Positions 6,173 to 14,696 of a DNA stretch of 33,129 nt are shown piece by piece. Location: contig JAQBVN010000026.1 in the NCBI GenBank assembly GCA_027622975.1, positions 1 through 33,129 of the forward strand. The letters run 5' to 3'. Position numbers and translations under genes: made by a program. Each line of letters begins with the position of its first letter. Within the stretch, counting starts at the first letter, position 1. Under the pieces are notes generated by a model, which saw nothing but the letters and a program-made list of their open reading frames with translations, was not told where the DNA came from and made no database searches. The stretch comes from Bacteroidota bacterium. Its GTDB lineage: Bacteria; Bacteroidota; Bacteroidia; Flavobacteriales_D; Sanyastnellaceae.

Positions 6173-6610
6173 ATGGATGCTTTGGACAAAACGATTTTGG
6201 AACATTTGGAGTTCGATGGGCGAAGCAGCATGCAGGACCTCAGCGAATTGACTGGGTTGAGCCGTTCGGCCGTCTTTACTCGGGTCAAGCGAATGGAGGA
6301 TCAAGGGGTCATTTCGGGCTACACCGTCAGGGTCGACCGGAAAAAGCTTGGGATGGCCATACGTGCCTATTGCAACATCACATTGAAGCTTCACGAGCGC
6401 GAGCTCCTCGAGGAGTTTGAAGCCAACATTGGATCCCACCGTGAGGTGAGGTCATGTTTTCACCTTGCCGGTTCGTTTGACTACTTGGTGGAGGTGGAGG
6501 TTGTGGACATGGATGCCTACCACCGATTCATCACGCGCAAACTGGCGGCCATGCCCAACATTGCCACTGTGCAGAGCATGTTTGTGATGAGCGACGTTTT
6601 CAGACGTTGA
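6173..6610 (+). CDS. Lrp/AsnC-family transcriptional regulator
   Basis: The 145-residue protein has the family layout. The N-terminal helix-turn-helix (about 5-60) contains DKTILEHLEFDGR, SMQDLSELTGLSRSAVFTRVKR and GVISGYTVRVD. A C-terminal RAM ligand-binding domain follows (about 65-145), with the usual GSFDYLVEVEV core and a C-terminal MSDVF. Proteins of this family oligomerise and respond to amino acids. Divergent placement beside the PLP enzyme suggests it senses a sulfur or related amino acid and controls that gene, much like other Lrp-type regulators paired with amino-acid lyases; this is inferred from context only. The gene is transcribed from a nearly leaderless promoter within the inverted repeat and converges on pgk 18 nt downstream. 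Confidence 0.93.
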   Translation: MDALDKTILEHLEFDGRSSMQDLSELTGLSRSAVFTRVKRMEDQGVISGYTVRVDRKKLGMAIRAYCNITLKLHERELLEEFEANIGSHREVRSCFHLAGSFDYLVEVEVVDMDAYHRFITRKLAAMPNIATVQSMFVMSDVFRR

Positions 6611-6628
6611 CAGCTTCCCAAGGGGCCT

Positions 6629-7816
6629 TCATGCTTCGATGGCCGCGATACCTGGTAGAATTCGTCCCTCCAAAACTTCGAGCATGGCGCCACCTCCGGT
6701 GCTGACATAGCTCACGGCGTCCGCCAAGCCCGCCTTGTTGATCGCGGCCACAGAGTCCCCTCCGCCAATCAGGGTGAAGGCACCTTGTTGGGCCGTCACC
6801 TCGGCAAGCGCGGCGGCCACATCGTTGGTCCCACCCGCAAAAACGTCCATCTCAAACACCCCCATCGGGCCGTTCCACAAGATGGTCCGGCTTTCCATGA
6901 CAGCCTGCACAAATCGAGTGCGGGTCTCAGGCCCAATGTCCAAACCCATCCATTCGTCCGGAATGGCGTGGGTGGCGTGAATCGCGGTGTTGGCGTCTGC
7001 CGCAAAGGCGTCCGCGCACAACGTGTCTGATGGCAACAGGAATTCGGTTCCTGCGGCCTCCGCTTTGGCCAAGATGGCTCGGGCCTTGTCGAGCATGTCG
7101 TCCTCCACGAGGCTCGTTCCTACTTCACCTCCCTGGGCCTTCACAAACGTGTAGGCCATGCCGCCCCCCACAATCAGTTTGTCCACCCGGTCCACGAGGT
7201 TCTCGAGAATGCTGAGCTTGCTGCTGACCTTGGCGCCGCCGATGATGGCTAGAAGCGGTTGGGCTGGCGTCGCAAGCACCTTGTTGAGGGCTTCGACTTC
7301 GCTTTGCATCAACAGCCCAAACGCCTTGTCCTCCGGAAAAAACTTCGCAATGACCGCCGTGCTCGCGTGGGCGCGGTGTGCGGTCCCGAAGGCGTCGTTC
7401 ACATACACGTCTCCGCTTTCGGCGAGTTGTCCAGCAAAGAATTCGTCACCGGCTTTTTCTTCGTCGTGAAAACGAAGGTTTTCGAGCAATGCCACGTCAC
7501 CGGGTTTCAACGCTTGGGTCACGTCAAGGGCTTTGTCGCCTACGCAGTCCTCGGCAAATTGAACGGGACGTCCGAGCAGGCTTGACAACGTCGGCACCAC
7601 GTGCTTCAACGACAGTTCTGCGCTCGGCCCCTTGGGCCGCCCGAGGTGGCTCATGAGCACCACTGAAGCGCCGCCGTCGAGGAGGGCCTGGATGGTGGGG
7701 ATGGCTCGGCGAATGCGCGTGTCGTCAGTCACCTCGTGTGCATCATTGAAGGGCACGTTGAAATCCACGCGCACAAGGGCGCGTTTGCCTGTGAGGTCGA
7801 GGTCGTTCAAGGTCAT
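6629..7816 (-). CDS. pgk: Phosphoglycerate kinase
   Basis: This cytosolic glycolytic enzyme interconverts 1,3-bisphosphoglycerate plus ADP and 3-phosphoglycerate plus ATP. The 395-residue length is standard. The family signature RVDFNVPFND is near residue 20, followed by the substrate-binding basic segments DDTRIRRA and SHLGRPKG, the conserved GGAKVSSK, WNGPMGVFE, and the nucleotide-binding GGGDSVAA plus STGGGAMLE near the C-terminus. The frame is open upstream, but ATG at 7816 gives the canonical MTLNDLDLTGKRALVRVD start. It lies 35 nt after glyS and is probably the second gene of that operon. Confidence 0.97.
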   Translation of the reverse strand: MTLNDLDLTGKRALVRVDFNVPFNDAHEVTDDTRIRRAIPTIQALLDGGASVVLMSHLGRPKGPSAELSLKHVVPTLSSLLGRPVQFAEDCVGDKALDVTQALKPGDVALLENLRFHDEEKAGDEFFAGQLAESGDVYVNDAFGTAHRAHASTAVIAKFFPEDKAFGLLMQSEVEALNKVLATPAQPLLAIIGGAKVSSKLSILENLVDRVDKLIVGGGMAYTFVKAQGGEVGTSLVEDDMLDKARAILAKAEAAGTEFLLPSDTLCADAFAADANTAIHATHAIPDEWMGLDIGPETRTRFVQAVMESRTILWNGPMGVFEMDVFAGGTNDVAAALAEVTAQQGAFTLIGGGDSVAAINKAGLADAVSYVSTGGGAMLEVLEGRILPGIAAIEA

Positions 7817-7851
7817 GGTATTGGATTGAAGTGTCGAGAGATGCAAGGAGG

Positions 7852-9384
7852 TCAGGCTTGGAACAGGCTGGTCATGCTCACGAGGCCGTCCACGTAGGCA
7901 TTCAGGTCGGCAATGGCGATGCGCTCTTGCTGCATGGTGTCGCGGTTGCGGACAGTCACGGCATCGTCGTTCAGCGTGTCGTGGTCGACTGTGATGCACA
8001 GCGGCGTGCCGATGGCGTCTTGGCGACGGTAGCGGCGGCCGATGGCATCCTTCTCGTCGTACTGCACGATGTGGTGCAGCTGAAGCTGCGCAAGGACTTC
8101 GCGGGCCTTCTCGGGGAGGCCGTCCTTTTTGATCAGCGGCAGCACTGCAGCTTTGACTGGCGCGAGCGCAAACGGAATGGCCATCACGGTGCGCTCGCTT
8201 CCGTCTTCGAGCGTCTCTTCGCGGAGCGCAGAGCTGAGCACAGCGAGGAACATCCGGTCGAGGCCAATGGAGGTCTCGAGCACGTAAGGCACGTAGCTCT
8301 CGTTGGTCTCAGGGTCGAAGTAGCGCAGCTTTTTGCTGCTGTATTCCTCGTGTTGCTTCAGGTCAAAATCCGTGCGCGAGTGAATGCCCTCGAGCTCTTT
8401 GAAGCCCATCGGGAAGTTGAATTCGATGTCGCATGCGGCGTCGGCGTAGTGGGCCAACTTGACGTGGTCGTGGAAACGGTAGTTCTCGTCGCCGAGTCCG
8501 AGGGCCTTGTGCCATTGGATTCGGGCGTCTTTCCAGTGGTTGTACCACTCCTCCTGCGTGCCCGGCTTGATGAAGAATTGCATCTCCATTTGCTCGAATT
8601 CACGCATGCGGAAGATGAACTGACGTGCGATGATCTCGTTGCGGAAGGCCTTTCCGATTTGGGCGATGCCAAACGGCAACTTCATCCGTCCGCTCTTCTG
8701 CACGTTCAGGTAATTCACGAAGATGCCTTGCGCCGTTTCAGGCCGGAGGTACACCACGCCGGAATCCCCACTGACGGCGCCGAGCTCGGTCTTGAACATC
8801 AGGTTGAATTGACGCACGTCGGTCCAGTTCTTCGAACCGCTGATGGGGCAGGTGATCCCCAGGTCTTCAATCAGGGCCTTCACCGAGGCCAGGTCGTCGG
8901 CGTCCATCGCGGCCTTGAAGCGGGCGTTGATGTCGTCGATTTCACTTTGACGTCGCAGGACTTGGGGGTTGGTGCTGCGGAATTGAGCCTCGTCGAAGGC
9001 GTCGCCAAACCGCGCGGCCGCCTTGTCGACGTCTTTTTGAATTTTGGCCTCAATCTTGGCAATGTGCTCCTCAATCAGCACGTCCGCACGGTAGCGCTTT
9101 TTGCTGTCCTTGTTGTCAATGAGCGGGTCGTTGAAGGCGTCGACGTGGCCGGAGGCTTTCCACGTGGTGGGGTGCATGAAGATGGCGGCGTCGATGCCGA
9201 CGATGTTCTCGTTCATGCGAACCATGGCGGTCCACCAATACTGCTTGATGTTGTTCTTCAATTCGCTGCCCAGCTGGCCGTAGTCATAGGCGGCGCTGAG
9301 GCCGTCGTAGATCTCGCTGCTGGGAAACACAAAGCCATACTCTTTGGCGTGGCTGATGATTTTTTTCAATCCGTCGTCGCTCAT
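7852..9384 (-). CDS. glyS: Glycine--tRNA ligase (dimeric alpha2 type)
   Basis: This class II synthetase charges tRNA-Gly. The 510-residue protein is the single-chain type found in archaea, eukaryotes and many bacteria, rather than the alpha/beta tetramer. Visible landmarks are the N-terminal GLSAAYDYGQLGSELKNN segment, FNLMFKTELG, YLRPETAQGIFVNY (motif 2 region), FGIAQIGKAFRNEI, REFEQMEMQFF, and the C-terminal anticodon-binding domain containing FALAPVKAAVLPL. ATG at 9384 gives the normal start (MSDDGLKKIISHAKEYGFVF); the longer open frame upstream is Thr/Gly/Pro-rich and crosses the promoter. pgk follows after 35 nt. A promoter with ideal spacing lies at 9471-9500, leaving a leader of about 80 nt. 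Confidence 0.96.
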   Translation of the reverse strand: MSDDGLKKIISHAKEYGFVFPSSEIYDGLSAAYDYGQLGSELKNNIKQYWWTAMVRMNENIVGIDAAIFMHPTTWKASGHVDAFNDPLIDNKDSKKRYRADVLIEEHIAKIEAKIQKDVDKAAARFGDAFDEAQFRSTNPQVLRRQSEIDDINARFKAAMDADDLASVKALIEDLGITCPISGSKNWTDVRQFNLMFKTELGAVSGDSGVVYLRPETAQGIFVNYLNVQKSGRMKLPFGIAQIGKAFRNEIIARQFIFRMREFEQMEMQFFIKPGTQEEWYNHWKDARIQWHKALGLGDENYRFHDHVKLAHYADAACDIEFNFPMGFKELEGIHSRTDFDLKQHEEYSSKKLRYFDPETNESYVPYVLETSIGLDRMFLAVLSSALREETLEDGSERTVMAIPFALAPVKAAVLPLIKKDGLPEKAREVLAQLQLHHIVQYDEKDAIGRRYRRQDAIGTPLCITVDHDTLNDDAVTVRNRDTMQQERIAIADLNAYVDGLVSMTSLFQA

Positions 9385-9470
9385 GCTCTGGGTCGTTGTT
9401 GTTGGTTGCGCGCCGCACGCGCCTGTGGTTGTAGGGTGGGCGTTTCCTTCAGGGGTGCGCGCTCCGCGCG

Positions 9471-9500
9471 CGAAGGTACGCCGAGGTTCGGAGACCCCAA
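9471..9500 (-). promoter_or_regulatory. Promoter of glyS-pgk
   Basis: On the minus strand TTG (complement of 9498-9500) is followed after exactly 19 nt by TACCTTCG (complement of 9471-9478), one base from TAnnTTTG. The predicted start gives glyS a leader of about 80 nt. A perfect GCGCGC/GCGCGC hairpin (9457-9471) covers the start region. Confidence 0.55.
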
Positions 9501-9513
9501 GGGCCGTTCCTGT

Positions 9514-9521
9514 TACATTTG
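9514..9521 (+). promoter_or_regulatory. -7 box TACATTTG immediately before gpsA
   Basis: An exact match to TAnnTTTG ends 5 nt before the gpsA ATG, predicting a near-leaderless mRNA. The -33 region has only TTCG (9487-9490, 23 nt away). It is divergent from the glyS promoter, and the two -7 boxes lie within about 50 bp. Confidence 0.55.
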
Positions 9522-9526
9522 CGCCC

Positions 9527-10513
9527 ATGAACGTCGGAATCCTCGGCAGCGGAAGTTGGGCCACAGCCATCGCCAAGATGTTGTGCCACAACGTCGACAC
9601 CCTCCATTGGTGGGTTCGTCGGCAGGAGACCGTCGACGAGCTGATGAATTATGGGCACAACCCCAAATACATCCAAAGCATCAGCTTCCCCCGCGAAAAG
9701 TTGCGCGTCACCACAGACATGCAATTGGTGGTGGATGCCTGTGAAGTCCTGGTGGTAGCCATTCCGAGCTTGTACTTGGATGACGTGTTCAAGGCCCGAG
9801 ACATTCAAGGGTTGGAGACCAAAATTCTCTTCAGCGCCATCAAGGGCATGGTGGCCGAATACGACAGCATTCCGGCACGTTATCTCCACAAAAAATTCGG
9901 CACACCCTATGAGAACATTGGCATGATTTGCGGTCCGTGCCACGCTGAGGAGGTGGCGCGTGAAAAGTTGAGCTACCTGACTGTGGCGTGTCCGAGAGCG
10001 ACGCATGCGAGTTGGTTGGCGGAGAGGTTGGAGACGCGCTTCATTCGGGTCCAAACGAGTGACGATGTGTTTGGGGCGGAGCTGGCGGCTGTGCTGAAAA
10101 ACGTGTATGCGATTGCGGCGGGGGTGGCCCATGGTTTGGGCTACGGTGACAACTTCATCAGCGTCCTCGTGAGCAACGCAAGCCAGGAAATGAAGCGTTT
10201 CTTGGCCGCTGTGCATCAAATCGATCGTGACGTCAAGGGCAGCCCCTACCTCGGAGACTTGCTCGTGACGGCCTACAGCCCGCACAGCCGGAACCGCACC
10301 CTTGGCACGATGATCGGCAAGGGCTACACCGTCAAATCCGCCATCCTCGAAATGGACATGGTGGCAGAAGGGTTCACGGGATCGTTGGGCATCCACTCCC
10401 TCAACCAGAAGTACCACGTCGACATCCCGATTGCGGAAGCGGTGTACCGGATCTTGCACGAGAAGATGTCTCCATCGATCGAAATGCGCCTGCTCACGGA
10501 CGATTTGCGTTGA
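9527..10513 (+). CDS. gpsA: Glycerol-3-phosphate dehydrogenase (NAD(P)+)
   Basis: This enzyme reduces dihydroxyacetone phosphate to sn-glycerol-3-phosphate, the backbone for phospholipids. The 328-residue length is normal. The N-terminal Rossmann motif G7-S-G-S-W-A is present, then VVVAIPS, the conserved SAIKGM, ICGPCHAEEVA, and the catalytic-lysine region AAVLKNVYAIAAGVAHGLGYGDN. The frame is open far upstream, but ATG at 9527 places the dinucleotide-binding motif at the extreme N-terminus as in the family and fits the promoter immediately upstream. Its product feeds phospholipid synthesis, as does pssA, but the genes are not linked. Confidence 0.96.
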   Translation: MNVGILGSGSWATAIAKMLCHNVDTLHWWVRRQETVDELMNYGHNPKYIQSISFPREKLRVTTDMQLVVDACEVLVVAIPSLYLDDVFKARDIQGLETKILFSAIKGMVAEYDSIPARYLHKKFGTPYENIGMICGPCHAEEVAREKLSYLTVACPRATHASWLAERLETRFIRVQTSDDVFGAELAAVLKNVYAIAAGVAHGLGYGDNFISVLVSNASQEMKRFLAAVHQIDRDVKGSPYLGDLLVTAYSPHSRNRTLGTMIGKGYTVKSAILEMDMVAEGFTGSLGIHSLNQKYHVDIPIAEAVYRILHEKMSPSIEMRLLTDDLR

Positions 10514-10624
10514 GGTCTCTGGGGGAGTTGGGAGTCACAGCGTGGTTTGGGTCACCCGCCAAACGTTGGCCCATCAACAAGCAACGACTGTGGCCTTCTC
10601 TTCGTCTTGGATTCATGGGGGTTG

Positions 10625-10632
10625 TACATTCG
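10625..10632 (+). promoter_or_regulatory. Candidate -7 box of the T9SS protein gene
   Basis: TACATTCG differs by one base from TAnnTTTG and ends 2 nt before the first of two tandem ATG codons (10635, 10638), again predicting a leaderless start. A TTCG lies 20 nt upstream (10601-10604). Confidence 0.4.
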
Positions 10633-10634
10633 TC

Positions 10635-13600
10635 ATGATGACCGTTCGCTTGTTCACGTGCTTGGGGATGTTGCTGTGCGCCAATGCTGTGCACGCGCAA
10701 TTGCATTGGTTGCCCAACGAGGGGCAATGGGATGTGGCAGCGCGAATGCGGGCGGATTGGGCAGGAGGGGTGACGTGGTTGGAACCCGATGGCATGAATG
10801 TTTGGGTCGCGGGAGAGGGGTACGATGCCTTGTGGGCCCACGCCGAGGAAGGGTGGTTGGCACCTCCTCCTGATCCAGGAAGGGAATTGAAAAGTCATGG
10901 GTGGCGTGTGGTTTGGGAGAACGCTCAACCCAATGCGCCGGTTCACGTGTTGCGCGAGGCCCATCATCGGGTGAACATCTACAAAGGCAATGATCCCGAC
11001 CGGTGGGTGGAAGGTCTTGTCCCCTTGGAGAGGTACAGGCTGACGGACGTATGGCCCGGCATTGATGTCCGCGTGGGCCCGCGATCTCCCGGGGACCACG
11101 AGGCTTTGCCCGGTCCCGGATGGAAGGAGGACTGGATTGTGGCTCCGGGAGCCCATGTGGAAGACATCGTCATTCGGCACGAAGGCGTGGTGATTGACAG
11201 GCTGACCGACGGAGGGCTTCGCGTGCGCATGGGCTCTACCGCGGAAGCGTTTTGGCGTCCCCCTTATGCGTACCAACGCATCGATGGGCGTTTGGTGGAG
11301 GTTGACGTGTCCTATGCTTTGTCAGGCAGCCTCGTGGCCTTTGAGGTGGGGGAGTTTGATCCCAACCACGAGTTGGTCATCGACCCCGACATCGTGTTTG
11401 CCACGTACATCGGAGCGGTGCAGCCCAATTGGGGCTTCACAGCGGCATACGACGACCAAGCCAGGGCCCTCGGAGGAACGGCGTTGTGGGACGGCGCATT
11501 GGGGACGTACCCCACGACGGCTGGGGCGATTTCCACGGGGATGACCGTGGCCACAGGACCCTTTGATTGCGGGTTGTCCATCTTTTCAGCCGACGGGACC
11601 AACCTGGTCTACAGCACGGTGTTTGGTGGAGACCAACTGGATGTTCCTTCGAGCATCGTGTCAGACAGTGAGGGCGCCATCTATGTGATGGGCACCACGG
11701 GCTCAAGCAATTTTCCCGTGACCTCGGGCTCCTTTGACATGTCCTTTTGTCCAGGCCCCTCGGTGAATTTGGATGCATGCTGTTTTTACCCCGGAGGAGG
11801 GGGGCTGCCCAACGGGGCCAACCTCTTTGTGATGAAGTTCACCGAGGTAGATGCGGGATGCACGCTTGACGCTTCGACCTACATCGGGGGTTGCAACGGA
11901 CCCTCAGGGGTGAACCGAGGGGATTATCTAGCTTACAATTACGGGGATGTTTTTCGAGGGGAGATCAACGTGGATGCTCAAGACCGACCTTGGGTTGCCA
12001 GCGTCACCGGGGCGTCGGATTTTCCCGTGCAAAACGCTCCTTTCCCCGTGTATGGAGGCGGCCAAACAGACGCGGTTCTCTTCCGAATGTCCTCGGATTT
12101 GTCAACCCTTGAATGGTCCACGTTTGTGGGGGGGTCGGCGGAGGATGCTGCCTATGGCGTGCAATTCACCCCTTCAGGGGAGGCGGTCGTTTGTGGAGGG
12201 ACAAGCTCGGGGAACTTTCCGGTGCAGGCCAATGGGGACGATACGAGTTTTGGGGGTCTCAGCGATGGATTTGTGATGCGTTTTCCTTCGGGAGGCGGCG
12301 CTCCGTCGGGCGGGACGTTTTTTGGCACCAACAACTACGATCAAGCCTACTTCGTCCAAGTCGACCCTTTGAGCCAGGTGTACATTTTTGGACAAAGCAT
12401 CGGGGGGAAGCCCATCACTCCGGGGACCTACAACGCGAGTCCTGCGGCCGGACAATTTGTGGCGTGTCTGACGCCTGGGTTGGACGGCATTGTCTGGCAC
12501 ACGCGGGTGGGCGACCCGGGAAACACGGGAAGCGTGGACATCAGCCCCACCGCGTTTTTGGTGAGCGATTGTGGTGAGATTTACATGAGTGGCTGGGGCG
12601 GGTCGACCAACAACAGCCAAAGTCCGTACATTTTTTCTTCGGGCATCAATGGCATGCCGACCACACCGGATGGATTTCAATTGGGAACCAATGACGGTGA
12701 TTTCTGGCTGGGCGTGATGAATCCAGGCGGGACGGACCTCAACTATGCCACGTATTTCGGAGGGGGAACATCCAGCGAGCATGTGGATGGGGGTACGTCT
12801 CGATTTGACAAGGACGGCACGGTCTATCAGGCCATGTGTGCGGGTTGTGGAGGCAACAGCGATTTGCCCACGACGCCCGGAGCTTGGAGCTCCACCAACG
12901 ACAGCTTCAACTGCAACCTAGGGCTCTTCAAGTTTGAGTTGGGTGAGTTGAATGTGGGGATCGACGTGGAGACTCCCGGTGTCCTGTGTGATGGCCAAAC
13001 CGTGGCTTTTGACAACACCTCCACGTCGGGCTACGAATATTTGTGGACCTTTGATGACAACACGACCAGCACTGAGTACGAACCAGTGCACGTGTTTCCC
13101 AACCCCGGGACGTTCACTGTGATTTTGACGGTCACGGACCCCACGGGTTGTTTGGCCCCCGTGAACACTGAAATTGAAGTCAACATTCAGGCTCCACCTC
13201 TCCCCAACATTTTGCCTGTGGATGCGGTGTGCGCAGGTGAGGAGATTGAATTGGTGGCCGCAGGGTCCACGAATTTGGTTTGGACATTCCACCCCGCTTT
13301 GGGGGATTTGACCGATCCTGTGCAAGTGATTGTCCCCCCTGTTGGCACAACCACATTCACGGTCACCGATGAAAACGACTGCGGCACGGGCCAGTCTTCC
13401 GTGCAGGTGGTGGTTCAACAAGTCGTTGCTGAGGTGACACCCTCGAGCGCAGCCATTTGTTTGGGCAACAGCGTCAACCTCATTGCCACGGGAGCGGGGC
13501 AGGTCTCTTGGGACCCTCCAACGGGACTCAACAACCCCAACGCCACCACGGTTTTGGCCTCTCCACAAGTGACCACGACCTACACCGCCACGCTGACCGA

Positions 13601-14615
13601 CGACTTGGGTTGCACAGGCGAAGCTGAAGCGACCGTTTCTGTGGTTCCTGGACCTCCTGGGGGTCTTGTCTACCCCACCGAAGTGATTTGTGTAGGAGAG
13701 AGTGTGCAGTTGCCAGGCGCTCAAGGAGATCAATGGCTGTGGAGCCCTTCATCCACCTTGAATGACAACGACATACAATACCCTTACGCTTTCCCCCAAA
13801 CCACCACCACCTACGTTGTCTCCATTGCCAACATTTGTGGCACAGGCGAAGACATGGTGACAGTGGAGGTGCTGGTTCCGGATGCTTTTGCCTCAGAGGA
13901 TGGTGGAGTGTGCCGTGGGACCATGTTTGAGGTGTCCGCCTCTGGAAGCGATCCGGCTTCGACGTTTGTATGGACTCCCGCCGATTTGGTGCTTCAACCC
14001 AACAGCGCAACCACCTTGGTTTTCCCCAATTTCACCCAAACCTTCACAGTGTTTGTCACCGACAGCGATGGATGTACAGCCAGTGATCAGGTGACGGTCT
14101 ATGTCACGCAACCACCTGAAATTTTTGCAGGTCCAGACCTTGAAGTGGGGTGGCTTGAGGAGTTCACGCTCTATGGTTCGACAGAAGGTGAGGGCTGGTA
14201 TTGGACGCCTTCTGTGGCGTTTGATTGTGATACGTGCTTGACCGCCACCATTGTTCCTTCCGAGCCAGGTTGGTATACGCTTCACGCGTCAGATTCTACG
14301 GGTTGCGCGGGAAGCGACTCGTTGTATGTGGACGTTTTTTATCCAGTGTATGTGCCCAATTCGTTCACACCCAACAACGATGGAATCAACGATGTGTTTC
14401 GCGTGGAGGGAGAATCGATTCGAGGCCTGTGGATGCGGATTTACGACAGGTGGGGCATCGAGGTGTTTGAAACCACGGACCCCGAGGAGCCTTGGCTGGG
14501 GAATTTCCAAGGCGGGGATCACTATTGCCAAGACGGGGTGTACCTCTATCAAATCCGTGTTGAGTTGGCGGGAGGCCCTGTTCTGTTGAATGGACATGTT
14601 CAGCTGTTGAGATAA
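10635..14615 (+). CDS. Giant secreted T9SS protein: beta-propeller-like repeats, PKD/Ig-like domains, CHU_C tail
   Basis: This 1326-residue exported protein begins with a signal peptide (MMTVRLFTCLGMLLCANAVHA before QLHW). About residues 22-260 match the N-terminal domain usually found before SBBP-type repeats (LPNEGQWD, ending near FEVGEFDPNHELVIDPDIVFATYIG). Residues about 260-770 are propeller-like repeats with the recurring (W/Y)(A/S)T(Y/F)xGG motif, for example YSTVFGG, WSTFVGG and YATYFGG. A PKD domain follows at about 773-850 (YEYLWTFDDN, then VHVFPNPGTFTV), then several Ig/PKD-like repeats rich in GxxVTVxV ends. The last 89 residues are a type B T9SS sorting domain (VYVPNSFTPNNDGINDVF to HVQLLR). 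It is presumably delivered to the surface or released. Ligand and role are unknown. Confidence 0.9.
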   Translation: MMTVRLFTCLGMLLCANAVHAQLHWLPNEGQWDVAARMRADWAGGVTWLEPDGMNVWVAGEGYDALWAHAEEGWLAPPPDPGRELKSHGWRVVWENAQPNAPVHVLREAHHRVNIYKGNDPDRWVEGLVPLERYRLTDVWPGIDVRVGPRSPGDHEALPGPGWKEDWIVAPGAHVEDIVIRHEGVVIDRLTDGGLRVRMGSTAEAFWRPPYAYQRIDGRLVEVDVSYALSGSLVAFEVGEFDPNHELVIDPDIVFATYIGAVQPNWGFTAAYDDQARALGGTALWDGALGTYPTTAGAISTGMTVATGPFDCGLSIFSADGTNLVYSTVFGGDQLDVPSSIVSDSEGAIYVMGTTGSSNFPVTSGSFDMSFCPGPSVNLDACCFYPGGGGLPNGANLFVMKFTEVDAGCTLDASTYIGGCNGPSGVNRGDYLAYNYGDVFRGEINVDAQDRPWVASVTGASDFPVQNAPFPVYGGGQTDAVLFRMSSDLSTLEWSTFVGGSAEDAAYGVQFTPSGEAVVCGGTSSGNFPVQANGDDTSFGGLSDGFVMRFPSGGGAPSGGTFFGTNNYDQAYFVQVDPLSQVYIFGQSIGGKPITPGTYNASPAAGQFVACLTPGLDGIVWHTRVGDPGNTGSVDISPTAFLVSDCGEIYMSGWGGSTNNSQSPYIFSSGINGMPTTPDGFQLGTNDGDFWLGVMNPGGTDLNYATYFGGGTSSEHVDGGTSRFDKDGTVYQAMCAGCGGNSDLPTTPGAWSSTNDSFNCNLGLFKFELGELNVGIDVETPGVLCDGQTVAFDNTSTSGYEYLWTFDDNTTSTEYEPVHVFPNPGTFTVILTVTDPTGCLAPVNTEIEVNIQAPPLPNILPVDAVCAGEEIELVAAGSTNLVWTFHPALGDLTDPVQVIVPPVGTTTFTVTDENDCGTGQSSVQVVVQQVVAEVTPSSAAICLGNSVNLIATGAGQVSWDPPTGLNNPNATTVLASPQVTTTYTATLTDDLGCTGEAEATVSVVPGPPGGLVYPTEVICVGESVQLPGAQGDQWLWSPSSTLNDNDIQYPYAFPQTTTTYVVSIANICGTGEDMVTVEVLVPDAFASEDGGVCRGTMFEVSASGSDPASTFVWTPADLVLQPNSATTLVFPNFTQTFTVFVTDSDGCTASDQVTVYVTQPPEIFAGPDLEVGWLEEFTLYGSTEGEGWYWTPSVAFDCDTCLTATIVPSEPGWYTLHASDSTGCAGSDSLYVDVFYPVYVPNSFTPNNDGINDVFRVEGESIRGLWMRIYDRWGIEVFETTDPEEPWLGNFQGGDHYCQDGVYLYQIRVELAGGPVLLNGHVQLLR

Positions 14616-14662
14616 AGGCGCTTCATTCACAGGCTGTTGTGAGTGCATGGGGGGCAAAAGGC

Positions 14663-14692
14663 TTGACATTCCGCGCGCGATTTCTACCTTTC
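14663..14692 (+). promoter_or_regulatory. Promoter of the HU-SPOR/HAD operon
   Basis: TTG at 14663-14665 is followed after 19 nt by TACCTTTC (14685-14692), one base from TAnnTTTG, which ends 4 nt before the ATG. Spacing and position match the other near-leaderless promoters in this window. Confidence 0.55.
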
Positions 14693-14696
14693 GAAC

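Noticed and set aside
9457-9471. GCGCGC-TCC-GCGCGC hairpin considered as a terminator
   Set aside because: No T-run on either strand, and it sits at the predicted glyS transcription start between two divergent promoters.
7831-9744. Long open frame on the plus strand, opposite glyS
   Set aside because: It lies wholly antisense to glyS and the start of gpsA; its translation is Val/His/Asp/Gln-rich, matches no family, and results from the codon bias of glyS, whose motifs are unmistakable.
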